Below are positions 37,501 through 49,056 of a stretch of DNA of 64,000 nucleotides, in pieces (position 1 is the stretch's first letter; each line of letters begins with the position of its first letter). Below the pieces are notes generated by a model. The model did not search any database, was not told the origin of the DNA, and was given only the letters and a program-made list of their open reading frames with translations. The stretch lies in contig NZ_JAERVJ010000001.1 of the NCBI RefSeq assembly GCF_016745395.1, positions 1 to 64,000 of the forward strand. Direction: 5' to 3'. A program made the translations under genes and the position numbers. Source of the stretch: Methylocystis sp. Sn-Cys (GTDB taxonomy: Bacteria; Pseudomonadota; Alphaproteobacteria; Rhizobiales; Beijerinckiaceae).

Positions 37501-37709
37501 GCAGCGAATTGCGCATTCCGCTCGGCGTCTCGATCATCGGCGGCCTGCTCCTCTCCCAGGCGCTGACGCTTTACACGACGCCGGTCATCTATCTGCAGGT
37601 CGACCGGCTGCGCCGCCGCTTCTTGAAGCCGCTGCGGCAAGACGACGAAGAAGAAACTTTCGGCGCGGCGACCGAGGAGACGCTGCAGCGGCGGGAGGCG
37701 GCGGAATGA
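34572..37709 (+). CDS. mdtB: RND efflux inner-membrane pump (MdtB-like)
   Basis: Proton-driven inner-membrane transporter of 1045 residues with the 12-helix RND layout: N-terminal PFINRPVATSLMAFAVLL, large periplasmic loops after helices 1 and 7, and the proton-relay DD in GFIVDDAIVMIEN (helix 4, near residue 400). LYESFAHPFTVLTTLPSAGVG and GIVKKNAIMMIDFALE are conserved C-half motifs. It is followed, with an ATGA overlap, by a second pump gene, the arrangement of MdtBC heteromultimeric pumps. Confidence 0.94.
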   Translation: MNISAPFINRPVATSLMAFAVLLFGLLGYSRLSISPLPQVDFPTIQVTTQLPGANPDTIASLVTASLERQFGQIPSLAGMSSQSSFGLSQVTLQFALDRDIDAAAQDVQAAINAAASTLPRDLPYPPVYAKVNPADTPVLTLTLRSKTATLRDLSDLADTLIAPQLSQVSGVGRVSVQGGVRPAVRIEADLARLAANRIGMEDLRQAVAAANNAGAKGSLDGKRQSYTLDANDQILQAKQYETIIVAWRNNSPVMLRDVAKVADGLENARVGGWYNGEQSIVLDVMRQPGANIIATVELVKEALPKLRGELPAGMSLDIVNDRTDTIRASIHEVEMTLFIAGGLVVAVVLLFLGSWRATLIAGVSLPLSIIATFFVMWGMGFSLDNLSLMALTIGTGFIVDDAIVMIENIVRNIEHGKKPLQAALDGAREIGFTVVSLTVSLIAVFIPLLFMTGIVGRMFREFALTLSIAVVISAVISLTLTPMLCAVLLKSAPTRPHSTWEIVSLWLDRLYYRSLDWALKRETFMLALTAGTLALTVALYIYIPKGFLPRQDTGVLSVVMEAAPDASFERMKALQAQVTDVFRKDPEVTGVTSVLGIGPLNATTNVGRLTVTLRSREIRDTSADAIADRLKTAGEKVPGVSLFVEPVQDIQITTRPSRSQYQYTLTSADAGELLRWSNRLVDELRGTPGLKNVAAETQDGGLRALMKIDREKMGRLGISAQDVDNVLNDAFGQRQISTIYTQSNQYRVILEAAPQYLRDMSALEKLYVAPIGGGPQTPVATFVRVENKAAPLSVAHQDQFPASTISFDLADGVALGDAVKLVAQAQTAIGMPSSIIGVFSADAAEFNKSLASEPWLILAAIIAIYVVLGVLYESFAHPFTVLTTLPSAGVGALLALMILRIDMSIVALIGIVLLMGIVKKNAIMMIDFALEAERDEGMSPRDSIVHAAHMRFRPIMMTTLAALFGALPLALTTGPGSELRIPLGVSIIGGLLLSQALTLYTTPVIYLQVDRLRRRFLKPLRQDDEEETFGAATEETLQRREAAE

Positions 37710-40700
37710 ATGTTTCGGAGCCCTTCATCCGGCGCCCCGTGGGGACGACTCTCCTCGGCGCCGCGCTCTTCCTGCTGGGCGCCGTCGCTTATTTCTTCCT
37801 GCCGGTCGCGAGCCTGCCTGCCGTGGATTTCCCCGCCATCGGCATCGGCGCGTCGCGCCCCGGCGCCGACCCGGAGACGATGGCCGCCTCAGTCGCTGCG
37901 CCGCTCGAAAGGCGTCTTTCCGGCATATCGGGCTTGAACGAGCTGACCTCGACGAGCTCGCTCGGCAGCACGCAGATCATCGCGCAATTCGACATCGACA
38001 AGAATATCGACGCCGCCGCCCGCGACGTTCAGGCGGCGATCAACGCCGCTCTCGTCGATCTGCCCACCGATCTGCCCACCGCGCCGAGCTTTCGCAAAGC
38101 CAGCCAATCCACCATGCCCGTCCTGGTGCTGGCGCTGACCTCCGACACGCTGCCCACCAGCGCCATTTTCGACGCCACCGATTCGGTGATCGCTCAACGC
38201 ATCTCGCAGGTGCCGGGCGTTGCCGAGGCGCGCATCGCCGGCGCCGAGCAGCCGGCCATTCGCGTGCAAGTGGATTCGGCTCGGCTCGCCGCGATGAATC
38301 TCGGCGTCAACGAAGTGGGCAAGGCGCTCTTTACCGCCAACGCCCACGCCGCCGTCGGCGCGCTCTCCGGGGGCTCGCAGGAGATCACCTTCGATACGAC
38401 GGATCAGCTCTCGACGCCGGAAGACTATCGCAACATCGTCGTCGCGTCGCGCAATGGCGCGATCGTGAAGCTCGGCGACGTCGCCAGAGTGGAGCGGGGC
38501 GTGCGCAATCGCATGTCCGCCGGCTGGTTCAACGGCAAGCCCGCGGTCATCATCATCGTCACCAAGCAGCCCTCGGCGAACGTCATCGAGACCGTCGACC
38601 ATATCAAGTCGCTCCTGCCGCAAATGCAGCAGTGGATTCCCGCCGGCATCAAAATCCACGTCTTCGCCGACCGCACTCAGACCATTCGCGCCAGCATTCA
38701 CGACATTCAACTGACGCTCGCGATCTCGGTCGGGCTCGTCATGATGGTGGTGTTTTTCTTTCTGCGTCGCGCGACGCCCGTCATCGCCGCGGGAATCACA
38801 GTGCCGCTGTCACTCGTCGGCACTTGCGCCGCCATGTGGCTCGCCGGTTTCTCGATCGACAATCTGTCGCTGATGGCGCTCACCATCGCCGTCGGCTTCG
38901 TCGTCGACGACGCGATCGTGATGATCGAAAATATCGAGAGCTATCAGGAGCGCGGCCTCAGCCGCTTACAGGCGGCGCTCGAAGGTTCGAAGCAAATCAG
39001 CTTCACGGTCGTCTCCATCAGCCTGTCGCTCATCGCCGTCTTTATACCGCTGCTCTTCATGGAAGGCGTGATCGGGCGGCTTTTGCGCGAATTCTCGGTG
39101 ACGCTCACCTTCGCCATCCTGATTTCGACGGTGGTGTCGCTGACCGTCACGCCCATGATCTGCGCCTGGCTGCCGGCGCCGAGGCGCGATCACAAGACGC
39201 GCTTCGATCGCCTGGTCGAGAACGGGCTCGATGCAATCGTCTCCTTCTATGCGCGCACCTTGCGGCCCGTCGTGGACCATCCCTGGATCACGCTCGTCGT
39301 CATTCTGGTCTCCGTGCTCTGGACCGTGCAGCTCTACCGGACGATCCCGAAGGGCAATCTTCCCCAGGACGACATCGGCCTCATCAATGGCACGTCGGAA
39401 GCCGCGCCCGACGTCTCCTTCGAGGAGATGGTGCGGCTGCAAAGGCAGGTGAACGATGTCTTGATGAATGATCCGGACGTCGCCAATGTCGGCTCCTTCA
39501 TCGGCGCCAACTCTCTCACCGCGTCGGGGAATCAGGGGCGCCTTTTCGTCGCCCTGAAGCCGATCAACGAACGCAAGTCGTCGAGCCGCGAAGTCGTCGA
39601 CAGGCTGCGCGTATCCTTCGCAAAGATTGCGGGCGTCAGCGTCTATATGGTGCCGTCCCAGGATCTGCGCTCGGGCGGCCGCGTCAGCAAATCGCAATAT
39701 CAGTTCACGTTGTCCGACGCCTCGCTCGACGAACTCGAGGAATGGCGCGTGAAGGTTCTCGCGCGGCTCAAGCAACTGCCCCAGCTCGCCGACGTCACCT
39801 CCGACAAAGAGGTCGGGGGACTGCGCGCCCAGCTCATCATCGACCGCAACGCCGCCTCGCGCCTGAACGTGCCGATCGCCGCCATCGACAATGCGCTCAA
39901 CAGCGCCTTCGGACAGCGACAGGACACGATCATCTATACACAACGCAACCAATACCGCGTGATCTTCGAGACGCCGCCGTCGCGCCAGCGCGACATCCGC
40001 GACCTCGCCGGGATCTATGTGTCGAGCGCCTCTGGCGCGCAAATTCCGCTGACGGCTCTCGCACGCGTGGAACGCAGCTCGATGCCCCTCGTCGTGAACC
40101 ATCAGGGCGTGCTGCCGGCCGTCACCATCTCCTACAATGTCGCGCCGGGCGCCACCCTCGACGCCGCGACCGCAGCCGTCGAAAAAGCCGTCGAGGAGAT
40201 GAACCCGCCGAGCGGCTTGCGTACCGGTTTTGCCGGCGACGCCGCAGACTTCCGCAAAGTGGCGCGCGGCATGGCGACGCTCATCCTTGCCGCGCTGCTC
40301 GCGGTCTACATCATTCTCGGCATTCTCTACGAAAGCCTCGTGCATCCCGTCACGATCATCTCGACCCTGCCTTCGGCGGGCCTCGGCGCGCTTCTGTCGC
40401 TCGAAGCCTTCGGCGTCGAATTCACCGTGATCGCCTTTATCGGCATTCTGCTGCTGATCGGCATTGTGAAAAAGAACGGCATCATGCTCGTCGACTTCGC
40501 GCTCCATGCCGAGCGCGAGCGCGGATTGTCCATCCACGACGCGGCGCTGGAGGCGGCGAAGGAACGCTTCCGCCCGATCCTGATGACGACGCTCGCCGCC
40601 ATGTTCGGCGCGCTGCCGCTCGCTTTTGCCGGGGGAATCGGCGCCGAGCTGCGCCGCCCGCTCGGCATTACGATCATCGGCGGGCTGCTGCTGAGCCAAG

Positions 40701-40807
40701 TGCTGACGCTCTATTCGACGCCGGTCATTTATCTCTTGATGAGCAAGCTGCGTCGCAAACCGCGCGAAGAATCATTTGCGCGCGAGCGGGCGGCGCCCGC
40801 AGAATAA
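37706..40807 (+). CDS. mdtC: RND efflux inner-membrane pump (MdtC-like)
   Basis: Second RND subunit of 1033 residues: N-terminal EPFIRRPVGTTLLGAALFLLG, the helix-4 motif GFVVDDAIVMIENIE (near residue 400) and GIVKKNGIMLVDFALHAE in the C-terminal half. It is clearly homologous to, but divergent from, the preceding pump, and the overlap of start and stop codons points to stoichiometric translation of a B2C-type trimer. It is the last gene of the operon; a nested pair of palindromic repeats follows. Confidence 0.94.
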   Translation: MNVSEPFIRRPVGTTLLGAALFLLGAVAYFFLPVASLPAVDFPAIGIGASRPGADPETMAASVAAPLERRLSGISGLNELTSTSSLGSTQIIAQFDIDKNIDAAARDVQAAINAALVDLPTDLPTAPSFRKASQSTMPVLVLALTSDTLPTSAIFDATDSVIAQRISQVPGVAEARIAGAEQPAIRVQVDSARLAAMNLGVNEVGKALFTANAHAAVGALSGGSQEITFDTTDQLSTPEDYRNIVVASRNGAIVKLGDVARVERGVRNRMSAGWFNGKPAVIIIVTKQPSANVIETVDHIKSLLPQMQQWIPAGIKIHVFADRTQTIRASIHDIQLTLAISVGLVMMVVFFFLRRATPVIAAGITVPLSLVGTCAAMWLAGFSIDNLSLMALTIAVGFVVDDAIVMIENIESYQERGLSRLQAALEGSKQISFTVVSISLSLIAVFIPLLFMEGVIGRLLREFSVTLTFAILISTVVSLTVTPMICAWLPAPRRDHKTRFDRLVENGLDAIVSFYARTLRPVVDHPWITLVVILVSVLWTVQLYRTIPKGNLPQDDIGLINGTSEAAPDVSFEEMVRLQRQVNDVLMNDPDVANVGSFIGANSLTASGNQGRLFVALKPINERKSSSREVVDRLRVSFAKIAGVSVYMVPSQDLRSGGRVSKSQYQFTLSDASLDELEEWRVKVLARLKQLPQLADVTSDKEVGGLRAQLIIDRNAASRLNVPIAAIDNALNSAFGQRQDTIIYTQRNQYRVIFETPPSRQRDIRDLAGIYVSSASGAQIPLTALARVERSSMPLVVNHQGVLPAVTISYNVAPGATLDAATAAVEKAVEEMNPPSGLRTGFAGDAADFRKVARGMATLILAALLAVYIILGILYESLVHPVTIISTLPSAGLGALLSLEAFGVEFTVIAFIGILLLIGIVKKNGIMLVDFALHAERERGLSIHDAALEAAKERFRPILMTTLAAMFGALPLAFAGGIGAELRRPLGITIIGGLLLSQVLTLYSTPVIYLLMSKLRRKPREESFARERAAPAE

Positions 40808-40827
40808 AGCGGTCAATTGATTTACGT

Positions 40828-40997
40828 CATTCCCGACGCTCGCGCCGTTTGGAGACACAGGGAATCACCGCCGTCATGCGAGGATGCGGAGCCGACGAAG
40901 CACCAGAGCCGCATCGCTGCCCTGGATTGCTTCGCTTCGCTCGCAATGACGGGCTCTGGGCAAAACCTGTCGGGCTTTCAGCCCGCGGGGAATGACA
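40828..40997. repeat. Palindromic repeat, family B copy 2, interrupted
   Basis: The left part (CATTCCCGACGCTCGC) and right part (GTCGGGCTTTCAGCCCGC..GGAATGAC) of a family B element are separated by a complete family A element at 40870-40953. This nested order suggests that A entered B. Confidence 0.75.
40870..40953. repeat. Palindromic repeat, family A copy 4, nested in family B
   Basis: An imperfect copy with CCGTCATGCGAGGATGCGG at the left (bases lost relative to other copies) and GCTTCGCTCGCAATGACGG at the right. Confidence 0.8.
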
Positions 40998-41043
40998 TGG
41001 CCCAATGATGCTGTTCAAACGGAAGCGATGCGAGAGCGCGCGC

Positions 41044-41331
41044 TCAATGCGCCTCGGTCTCAGGCTGTTCGAAGAAAAAGCGCAGCACTTGCGCCTCGCC
41101 GCAATCCTCGACCGGCACGTGCCAGAACTTTGAATCCATGAAAGGGAAGCGCTCCATCGGCAGTTGGATCTGCGTGAGGCGCGCATGATTGTCGAAGCCC
41201 CGTCGCATGGCGCGTTCGAGCAGCTTTATCAGCTCTTCCTCACATTCGGGCACTTCTGTCACGGTGAGGATCAAATTATTCGCAATCGGGAACGTTTTGT
41301 CGAAAAGCTGCTCGAATCGCGCCGTCGCCAT
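41044..41331 (-). CDS. Small conserved-looking protein of unknown function
   Basis: A 95-residue cytosolic protein (MATARFEQLFDKTFP..., ending EQPETEAH) with a mix of helix and strand, including LTVTEVPECEEELIKLLERAM and a WHVPVEDCGEAQVLRFFF strand pair. No signal peptide, no metal motif and no recognised family. It lies 142 bases downstream of bluB on the same strand, perhaps with its own promoter. Codon use and composition match its neighbours, so it is likely a real gene. Confidence 0.6.
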   Translation of the reverse strand: MATARFEQLFDKTFPIANNLILTVTEVPECEEELIKLLERAMRRGFDNHARLTQIQLPMERFPFMDSKFWHVPVEDCGEAQVLRFFFEQPETEAH

Positions 41332-41473
41332 CTTTGTGGTCTCCGCTGCTCATCACATGGAGCGTCGCGATTATCTTTCGGTTATTGCCGCGCTCCAATC
41401 AGCGTCGTTTCCGTCGCTTAAAGGTGCGGTTGACAGCCGAATGACCCTTCGCTGAAGGATTTATTACGGAAAT

Positions 41474-43220
<1,747 letters not shown>

Positions 43221-43224
<4 letters not shown>

Positions 43225-44678
43225 CGCGCAATCTCCAACAGGGCGTCGAGGTCGATATGCGCTTCGCAATGCGCTGCGAGCGCGTCGAGCGTTTCCTCGA
43301 CCATGTCCTCGAAGCGCAGGGGCGACGCCTCGGCGCCGACCCATCGCAAGAACGCCGCGCGAAAGGCGTCGTCGGAAAAGAGGCCGTGCACATAGGCGCC
43401 CATGACGAGGCCATTGCGTGATATGGCACCGTCGAGGCGACCGCTATCGAAACGCAAGAGCGGCCGCGCGCAATCTTCGCCCGAGGTCTCGCCTATGTGC
43501 ATTTCGTAGCCATGGAAGCGCGCGTCGAACGCGATCGCCTGACCCGTGACGCTCGTCAGCGTCTTCTTCTCCGTGAGCGTCGTCTCTATGTCGAGCAGGC
43601 CGAGCCCTGCCGCTTGCGCCACATCGCCTTCCATGCGCTGCGGATCGCAAATCATGCGGCCGAGCATTTGATAGCCCCCGCATATGCCGAAGACGCGCCC
43701 GCCGCGCCGCGCATGTGCGAGAAGGTCAATATCCCAGCCATTGGCGCGTAGCGCCGCAAGATCGGCGATTGTCGCCTTGGAGCCCGGAAGAATGACGAGC
43801 GCCGCCTCCGCCGGCAAAGGCGCGCCGGGCGGAATGAGTCGGAGATCAACTCCGGGCTCCGCCTTCAACGGATCAAGATCGTCGAAATTAGCGATATGCG
43901 GCAACAGCGGAACGGCGATGATGACGCCATTGCTTTTGTTGCCGCGCGCGGCGCGCAGGCCGAAGGCGTCCTCGGCCGGCAGCCTTGTGGCGGCATCGAA
44001 ATAGGGAACGAGGCCCAGAGCCCGCCAGCCGGTGCGCGCGCCGATGAAGCGCATGCCGTCATCGAACAGGGAGGCGTCGCCGCGCATTTTATTCACGATG
44101 AAGCCCTGGACCATCGCCGCGTCTTGCGGATCGAGCACCGCCTTGCAGCCGACGAGCTGCGCAATGACGCCGCCCCGGTCGATATCGCCGACGAGAATGA
44201 CGGGCGCGTCGGCTTCGCGTGCAAAGCCCATATTGGCGATGTCATTGGCGCGCAGATTGATCTCGGCCGCGCTGCCGGCGCCTTCGACAATGACGAGATC
44301 GCTTTGCGCCTTGAGGCGCGCAAAGCTTTCCATGACGGCGGGCTTCAGGCGCGGCTTCCAGTCCTGATACTCGCGCGCCTTCGCCTGCCCAGCGATGACT
44401 CCGCGCACCACGATTTGCGAGCCGTTCACGCCCTGGGGCTTCAACAACACCGGATTCATGTCGACGGTGGGCGCGAGCCTCGCCGCGCGCGCCTGAAGCG
44501 CCTGGGCGCGGCCAATCTCGCCGCCATCGGCCGTCACCGCCGCATTGTTCGACATATTCTGCGGCTTGAAGGGCGCGACCCTGAGGCCGCGATTGACGAA
44601 GGCGCGCGCGAGCCCTGCGACGATGAGCGACTTGCCGACGTCGGACCCCGTGCCCTGGATCATCAAGACGCGGCTCAT
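43221..44678 (-). CDS. cobQ: Cobyric acid synthase CobQ
   Basis: A 485-residue glutamine-dependent amidotransferase that amidates the peripheral carboxylates of adenosylcobyrinate a,c-diamide. The N-terminal synthetase domain has the P-loop GTGSDVGKS (10-18) and [10 protein letters not shown]; the C-terminal triad-type GATase domain has its nucleophile in [10 protein letters not shown] and the histidine in YVHGLF. Start and stop codons overlap cobK upstream and cobC downstream by four bases each. Confidence 0.97.
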
Positions 44679-45544
44679 GATGCGAGCAGCGCCATGACAG
44701 CGTCGATACTATGCGCGATGGCGGCGCCCGCGCGCGACGGCGGCTGGATCATGACGAGGGGCAGCCCAAGCGCGCGCGCCGCTTCGATCTTGGCGTAGGT
44801 GAGCGCGCCGCCGCTGTTCTTGCTGACGACGACATCGATGCGTTTTTCGCGCATGAGCGCGATTTCATCGGCGCGCGTGAACGGGCCGCGCGCGGACATC
44901 ACCGCGCATTTAGGCGGAAGGTCGCTTGTTTCGGGCGGCTCGATCACACGCAGCAGATACGCATGCTGGGGCGCGGCGCGAAAATCCGCGACGCCCTGCC
45001 GGCCGATAGTGAGAAAGACGCGGCGGGGCGCAGCGCCGAGCGCTTGCGCCGCCGCTGCGTTGCTGTCGACTTCGATCCAGCGATCGCCGGCTATGGGCCG
45101 CCAGGGTTCCCGCGCATAGACGACCAGCGGCAGGCCGAACGAAGCGCAGGCAGCCTGTGCATTGGCGGAGATTTGCGCGGCGAAAGGATGGGTGGCGTCG
45201 ACGACATGCGTGATGCGCTCATCGACTAGATAACGCTTCAGCCCCTCTACCCCGCCAAAGCCGCCGACGCGCGTGGGCAAGGCGAGCGCGATCGGCGCAC
45301 TGGTGCGGCCGGCAAGAGAGGCGATGGCGTCGTCGCGCGCCTCGGCGGCGATGCGCTCGGCGAGCGCGCGCGCTTCGCTCGTTCCGGCCAGCAGAAGGAT
45401 GCGGCGGCGACCTCCGTCATTGCGAGCGAAGCGCGGCAAACCAGGAGCCGCGTCGTGGCTCTGGATTGCTTCGTCGCCTTCGGCTCCTCGCAATGACGGC
45501 GGGGATGTTCTCGGATTGCCGGCCGATTTCACTGCGGCGTTCAC
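44675..45544 (-). CDS. cobK: Precorrin-6A reductase CobK with a repeat-encoded N-terminal extension
   Basis: NAD(P)H-dependent precorrin-6 reductase of the cobalamin pathway. The real domain begins at about residue 46 ([20 protein letters not shown]), continues through [15 protein letters not shown], and ends [26 protein letters not shown], all typical of CobK. Residues 15-44 are translated from a complete family A palindromic element. The frame opens with GTG at 45544, overlapping the stop of the oxidoreductase gene (GTGA), a coupling arrangement that argues this is the native start; a TTG inside the repeat is another option. With the extension the protein is 289 residues. The repeat length (87 bases) keeps the frame. 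Confidence 0.9.
   Translation of the reverse strand: MNAAVKSAGNPRTSPPSLRGAEGDEAIQSHDAAPGLPRFARNDGGRRRILLLAGTSEARALAERIAAEARDDAIASLAGRTSAPIALALPTRVGGFGGVEGLKRYLVDERITHVVDATHPFAAQISANAQAACASFGLPLVVYAREPWRPIAGDRWIEVDSNAAAAQALGAAPRRVFLTIGRQGVADFRAAPQHAYLLRVIEPPETSDLPPKCAVMSARGPFTRADEIALMREKRIDVVVSKNSGGALTYAKIEAARALGLPLVMIQPPSRAGAAIAHSIDAVMALLAS
45414..45500. repeat. Palindromic repeat, family A copy 5, inside the cobK frame
   Basis: A complete copy with both arms (CGTCATTGCGAGCG and GCTCCTCGCAATGACGG) lies within the first codons of cobK. Its length is a multiple of three, and the frame used contains no stop. Confidence 0.9.
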
Positions 45545-48500
45545 TCTGCGGCGAGCTTCACGGCGGGCGGGCTGCGGAGTTCGGCGAGGAGCCTCTCGCG
45601 CTCGACGTCGGCGGCCGCGATATGGCGCGCTTTTACATTGCCGAAGCCGCGGATTTTCTCGGGAACGCGCGCGAGCGCCACCGCGACAGCGTGGTTCTCC
45701 GGCGTCAGCGAGGTCAGAAGCTCATCGATCAGCGCCTCATATTCCGCCAGCAGCCGCCGCTCGACGATGCGATCATGATTGAAGCGCGTGAAGTCGAAGA
45801 AGGAGCCGCGCAGCCATTTGAGTCTGGCGAGAACCTGCATCACCTTGAACATCCAGGGGCCGAAGGTGATCTTGCGCGAACCGCCGAAGTCCGTCTTCCG
45901 CTGCAGGAAGGGGATCGGCGGCGCGAGATGCAGTTCGAGCTTGAGATCGCCTTCGAAAGTCTCGGAAAGCTGGCGCTGGAAGGCTTCGGTCGTATATAGG
46001 CGCGAGACTTCGAACTCGTCCTTGAAGGCCATGAGCTTGAAGAGATAGCGCGCGACGGCTTCGGCCAATTGCTGCGCGCCGGGAACGCGCGCCTTTTCGA
46101 GCTGGGCGACCGCCGCGACACGGGCGCGGTAATGCGCGGCATAGGCCTCGTTCTGATAATCGGTGAGATAGGCGGCGCGGCGCTCGATCACCTCTTCGAG
46201 CGTCTTGGAGCGCTCGCGCGTCTGCGTCGGACGTTGCAGCGACTCAACCACCGCCTCGACGCTCCTCATGTCATGCGCGGCGCGACGGCCCCAGAGGAAA
46301 GCCGAATGATTCATCGGCACGGATTCGCCGTTAAGCTCGATCGCGCGCAGGATGGCGGCCTCCGAGAGCGGCAGATAGCCTTTCTGCCAGGCGTAGCCGA
46401 GGATGAAGACGTTAGCGGCGATCGAGTCGCCGAGCAGCGTCTGGGCGAGCGCCGTGGTGTCGATGAAAGTGGCGTCGGGCCCGCCGGCCCGGCGGATGGC
46501 CTGCCTGACCTCCTCCGACGGTAGAACGAAATCGGGATTGCGCTCGATATCGCCGGGGAAGACCTCCGCGCTGTTGACGAGCACATGCGTCTTGCCCTGC
46601 TCCACGGTCGCCAATACGTGCTTGGCGCCGGCGACGACCAGATCGCAGCCGAGCAACAAATTCGCTTCGCCTGCGGCGATGCGGATGGCGTGCACCTCGG
46701 CGGGCGTGCGGCCGATCTTCACATGGCAATAGACGGCGCCGCCCTTTTGCGCGAGGCCGGCCATGTCGATGACGCCGACGCCCTTGCCTTCAAGATGCGC
46801 CGCCATGCCGAGAAGGGCGGAGATCGTCACGACGCCCGTGCCGCCGAGCCCCGCGATAAGAATGCCGTAAGGCGTTTCGCCGATGTCAGCGATAGCGGGC
46901 TCAGGAAGCGCCGGCTGGCCGCTCGCGTCCTCTTTCGTCGGCAGCGGCGCCTTCTTCATGCGCCCGCCATGCACCGTCACGAAGCTCGGGCAGAAGCCCT
47001 CCAGGCAAGAAAAATCCTTGTTGCAGACGGATTGGTCGATGCGGCGCTTGCGGCCGAATTCGGTCTCCACCGGCTGCACGGCGACGCAGTTCGACGCCGT
47101 GCCGCAATCGCCGCAGCCCTCGCACACCAGCTCATTGATGATGACGCGCGCGTCGGGGTCGGGGAAGAGTCCGCGCTTGCGCAGCCGGCGCTTCTCGGTC
47201 GCACAGGTCTGATCGTAGATGAGAACCGTGACGCCCTCGGTCTGCGCAAGCTCGCGCTGAACCTCGTTGAGGACGTTGCGGTGGTGGATGGTGAGACCCG
47301 GCGGCCAGGCGATACTCGGCGGGTATTTTTCGGGCTCGTCGGAAACGAGTGCGATCTTTTTCACGCCTTCCGCGGCGACCTGACTCACGATCGACTCGAC
47401 GGTCAGCTCGCCTTCGTGCTTCTGGCCGCCGGTCATGGCGACGACGCCGTTATAGAGAATCTTGAAGGTGATGTTCGTCTTGGCCGCGACGGCGAAGCGG
47501 ATGGCGAGCGACCCCGAATGATTGTAGGTGCCGTCGCCCAGATTCTGGAACATATGCTTGCGCGTCGAGAAGGGCGCCTCGCCAATCCAATTGGCGCCCT
47601 CGCCGCCCATATGGGTGTAGCCCTCGGTGGAGCGGCCCATCCATTGCGCCATGTAATGGCAGCCGATGCCCGTATAGGCGCGCGCGCCTTCCGGCACATG
47701 GGTCGAGGTCGAATGCGGGCAGCCGGCGCAGAAATGCGGCACGCGCACCGTGACGTCGGTCATCGTCTTGCGCCGGTCCTGCAAGCGCTCCAGCCGCCGC
47801 ACGCGGGCGTCGAGTTCTTCGGAGGGATGGTATTTCAGCAGCCGCCGGCCGATGGCGATGGCGATGTCATTGGCGTCGAGCGCGCCCTTTACAGGAAAGA
47901 GCCACTCGCCGCGTTCGTCCTTCTTGCCGATGCAGACGGGCTGATGCGCCGAGCCGTAAAGCTCCTCGCGCAGTTGCACCTCGATGAGCGAGCGTTTCTC
48001 CTCCACGACCATGATGAGGTCGAGGCCGCGCGCGAAGTCGTGCAACCCCTTGGGTTCGAGCGGCCAGGGCGCGGCGATCTTATAGAGGCGCAAGCCGAGA
48101 TCATTGGCGCGCGCCTCGTCGACGCCGAGATCGTCGAGCGCCTGTCTTACGTCGAGATAGGATTTACCGACGGTGATGACGCCGATCTTCGGATTCGCGC
48201 CGCCCGAGGTAATGATCCTGTTCAGACGATTGGCGCGGATGAAGGCGAGCATGGCGTCGCGCTTGCTTTCCTGCAGCCGCTCCTCCTGCGCGAGCACGGG
48301 ATCGCCCGGGCGGATATTGAGCCCGCCAGGCGGCAGGACGAAATCCTCCGGGATGAGCGGCTGCACGCGATCGAGAGACGCGTCGATCGAGGCGGTCGAC
48401 TCCACCGTGTCCTTCAGAAGCTTCAAGCCGACCCACACGCCGGCGAAGCGCGACATCGCAAAGCCGTAAACGCCATAATCCAATATCTCCTGCACGCCGG

Positions 48501-49056
48501 CGGGCGAGAGGATCGGCATCATCACATCCACGAAATGAAAGTCGGACTGATGCGCTGTCGTCGAAGATTCGGCGGTGTGATCGTCGCCCATGAGCGCCAA
48601 CGCGCCGCCAAAACGCGATGAGCCCGCGAGATTGACATGGCGGAGCGCATCGCCGCTGCGGTCGACGCCCGGCCCCTTGCCGTACCAGATGGAGAAAACG
48701 CCGTCATATTTGCCTTCGCCGCGCATCTCGGCCTGCTGCGCGCCCCAGACGGCGGTGACGGCGAGATCCTCGTTGAGGCCCGGCATGAAGAGAATGTCAT
48801 TGGCGTCAAAGAGGGCTTTCGCCCTGTGCATCTGGGCGTCGACGCCCCCGAGCGGCGAGCCGCGATAGCCGGTGATGAAGCCCGCGGTATTGAGCCCGGC
48901 GCGGCGGTCGCGCTCCTTTTGCATCAACAGCAAGCGCACAATAGCCTGCGTGCCGGTGATCAGCACGCGGTCTCGGGCAAGGTCGAAACGGTCCGAGAGC
49001 CTAGCCTCGGCGAAGGCGGAGCCGGGGTTCAAGGCGCCGGCGACGTGATCCGCCAT
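45541..49056 (-). CDS. Indolepyruvate:ferredoxin oxidoreductase, fused alpha/beta type
   Basis: A large oxidoreductase of 1171 residues that decarboxylates aryl- (or branched-chain) 2-oxoacids to acyl-CoA with a ferredoxin acceptor. N-terminal pyrimidine-binding region (GFITGYRGSPLGGVD), TPP-binding domain with CAGCPHSTST and IGCHYMAQWMG, a cysteine-rich iron-sulfur segment (CEGCGDCGTASNC and SCLEGFCPSF) and the C-terminal gamma-like domain (GGTGVVTISALLG). This one-chain form is common in aerobic proteobacteria. AGGAGA lies eight bases before its ATG. It heads a run of overlapping cob genes, so the cob genes likely depend on its promoter. The true substrate may include arylpyruvates other than indolepyruvate. 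Confidence 0.92.
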   Translation of the reverse strand: MADHVAGALNPGSAFAEARLSDRFDLARDRVLITGTQAIVRLLLMQKERDRRAGLNTAGFITGYRGSPLGGVDAQMHRAKALFDANDILFMPGLNEDLAVTAVWGAQQAEMRGEGKYDGVFSIWYGKGPGVDRSGDALRHVNLAGSSRFGGALALMGDDHTAESSTTAHQSDFHFVDVMMPILSPAGVQEILDYGVYGFAMSRFAGVWVGLKLLKDTVESTASIDASLDRVQPLIPEDFVLPPGGLNIRPGDPVLAQEERLQESKRDAMLAFIRANRLNRIITSGGANPKIGVITVGKSYLDVRQALDDLGVDEARANDLGLRLYKIAAPWPLEPKGLHDFARGLDLIMVVEEKRSLIEVQLREELYGSAHQPVCIGKKDERGEWLFPVKGALDANDIAIAIGRRLLKYHPSEELDARVRRLERLQDRRKTMTDVTVRVPHFCAGCPHSTSTHVPEGARAYTGIGCHYMAQWMGRSTEGYTHMGGEGANWIGEAPFSTRKHMFQNLGDGTYNHSGSLAIRFAVAAKTNITFKILYNGVVAMTGGQKHEGELTVESIVSQVAAEGVKKIALVSDEPEKYPPSIAWPPGLTIHHRNVLNEVQRELAQTEGVTVLIYDQTCATEKRRLRKRGLFPDPDARVIINELVCEGCGDCGTASNCVAVQPVETEFGRKRRIDQSVCNKDFSCLEGFCPSFVTVHGGRMKKAPLPTKEDASGQPALPEPAIADIGETPYGILIAGLGGTGVVTISALLGMAAHLEGKGVGVIDMAGLAQKGGAVYCHVKIGRTPAEVHAIRIAAGEANLLLGCDLVVAGAKHVLATVEQGKTHVLVNSAEVFPGDIERNPDFVLPSEEVRQAIRRAGGPDATFIDTTALAQTLLGDSIAANVFILGYAWQKGYLPLSEAAILRAIELNGESVPMNHSAFLWGRRAAHDMRSVEAVVESLQRPTQTRERSKTLEEVIERRAAYLTDYQNEAYAAHYRARVAAVAQLEKARVPGAQQLAEAVARYLFKLMAFKDEFEVSRLYTTEAFQRQLSETFEGDLKLELHLAPPIPFLQRKTDFGGSRKITFGPWMFKVMQVLARLKWLRGSFFDFTRFNHDRIVERRLLAEYEALIDELLTSLTPENHAVAVALARVPEKIRGFGNVKARHIAAADVERERLLAELRSPPAVKLAAE

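Noticed and set aside
33273..37640. A 1455-codon open frame antisense to the efflux adaptor and pump genes
   Set aside because: Low-complexity Arg/His/Asp composition, no ribosome site, and the sense-strand genes are unmistakable RND components.
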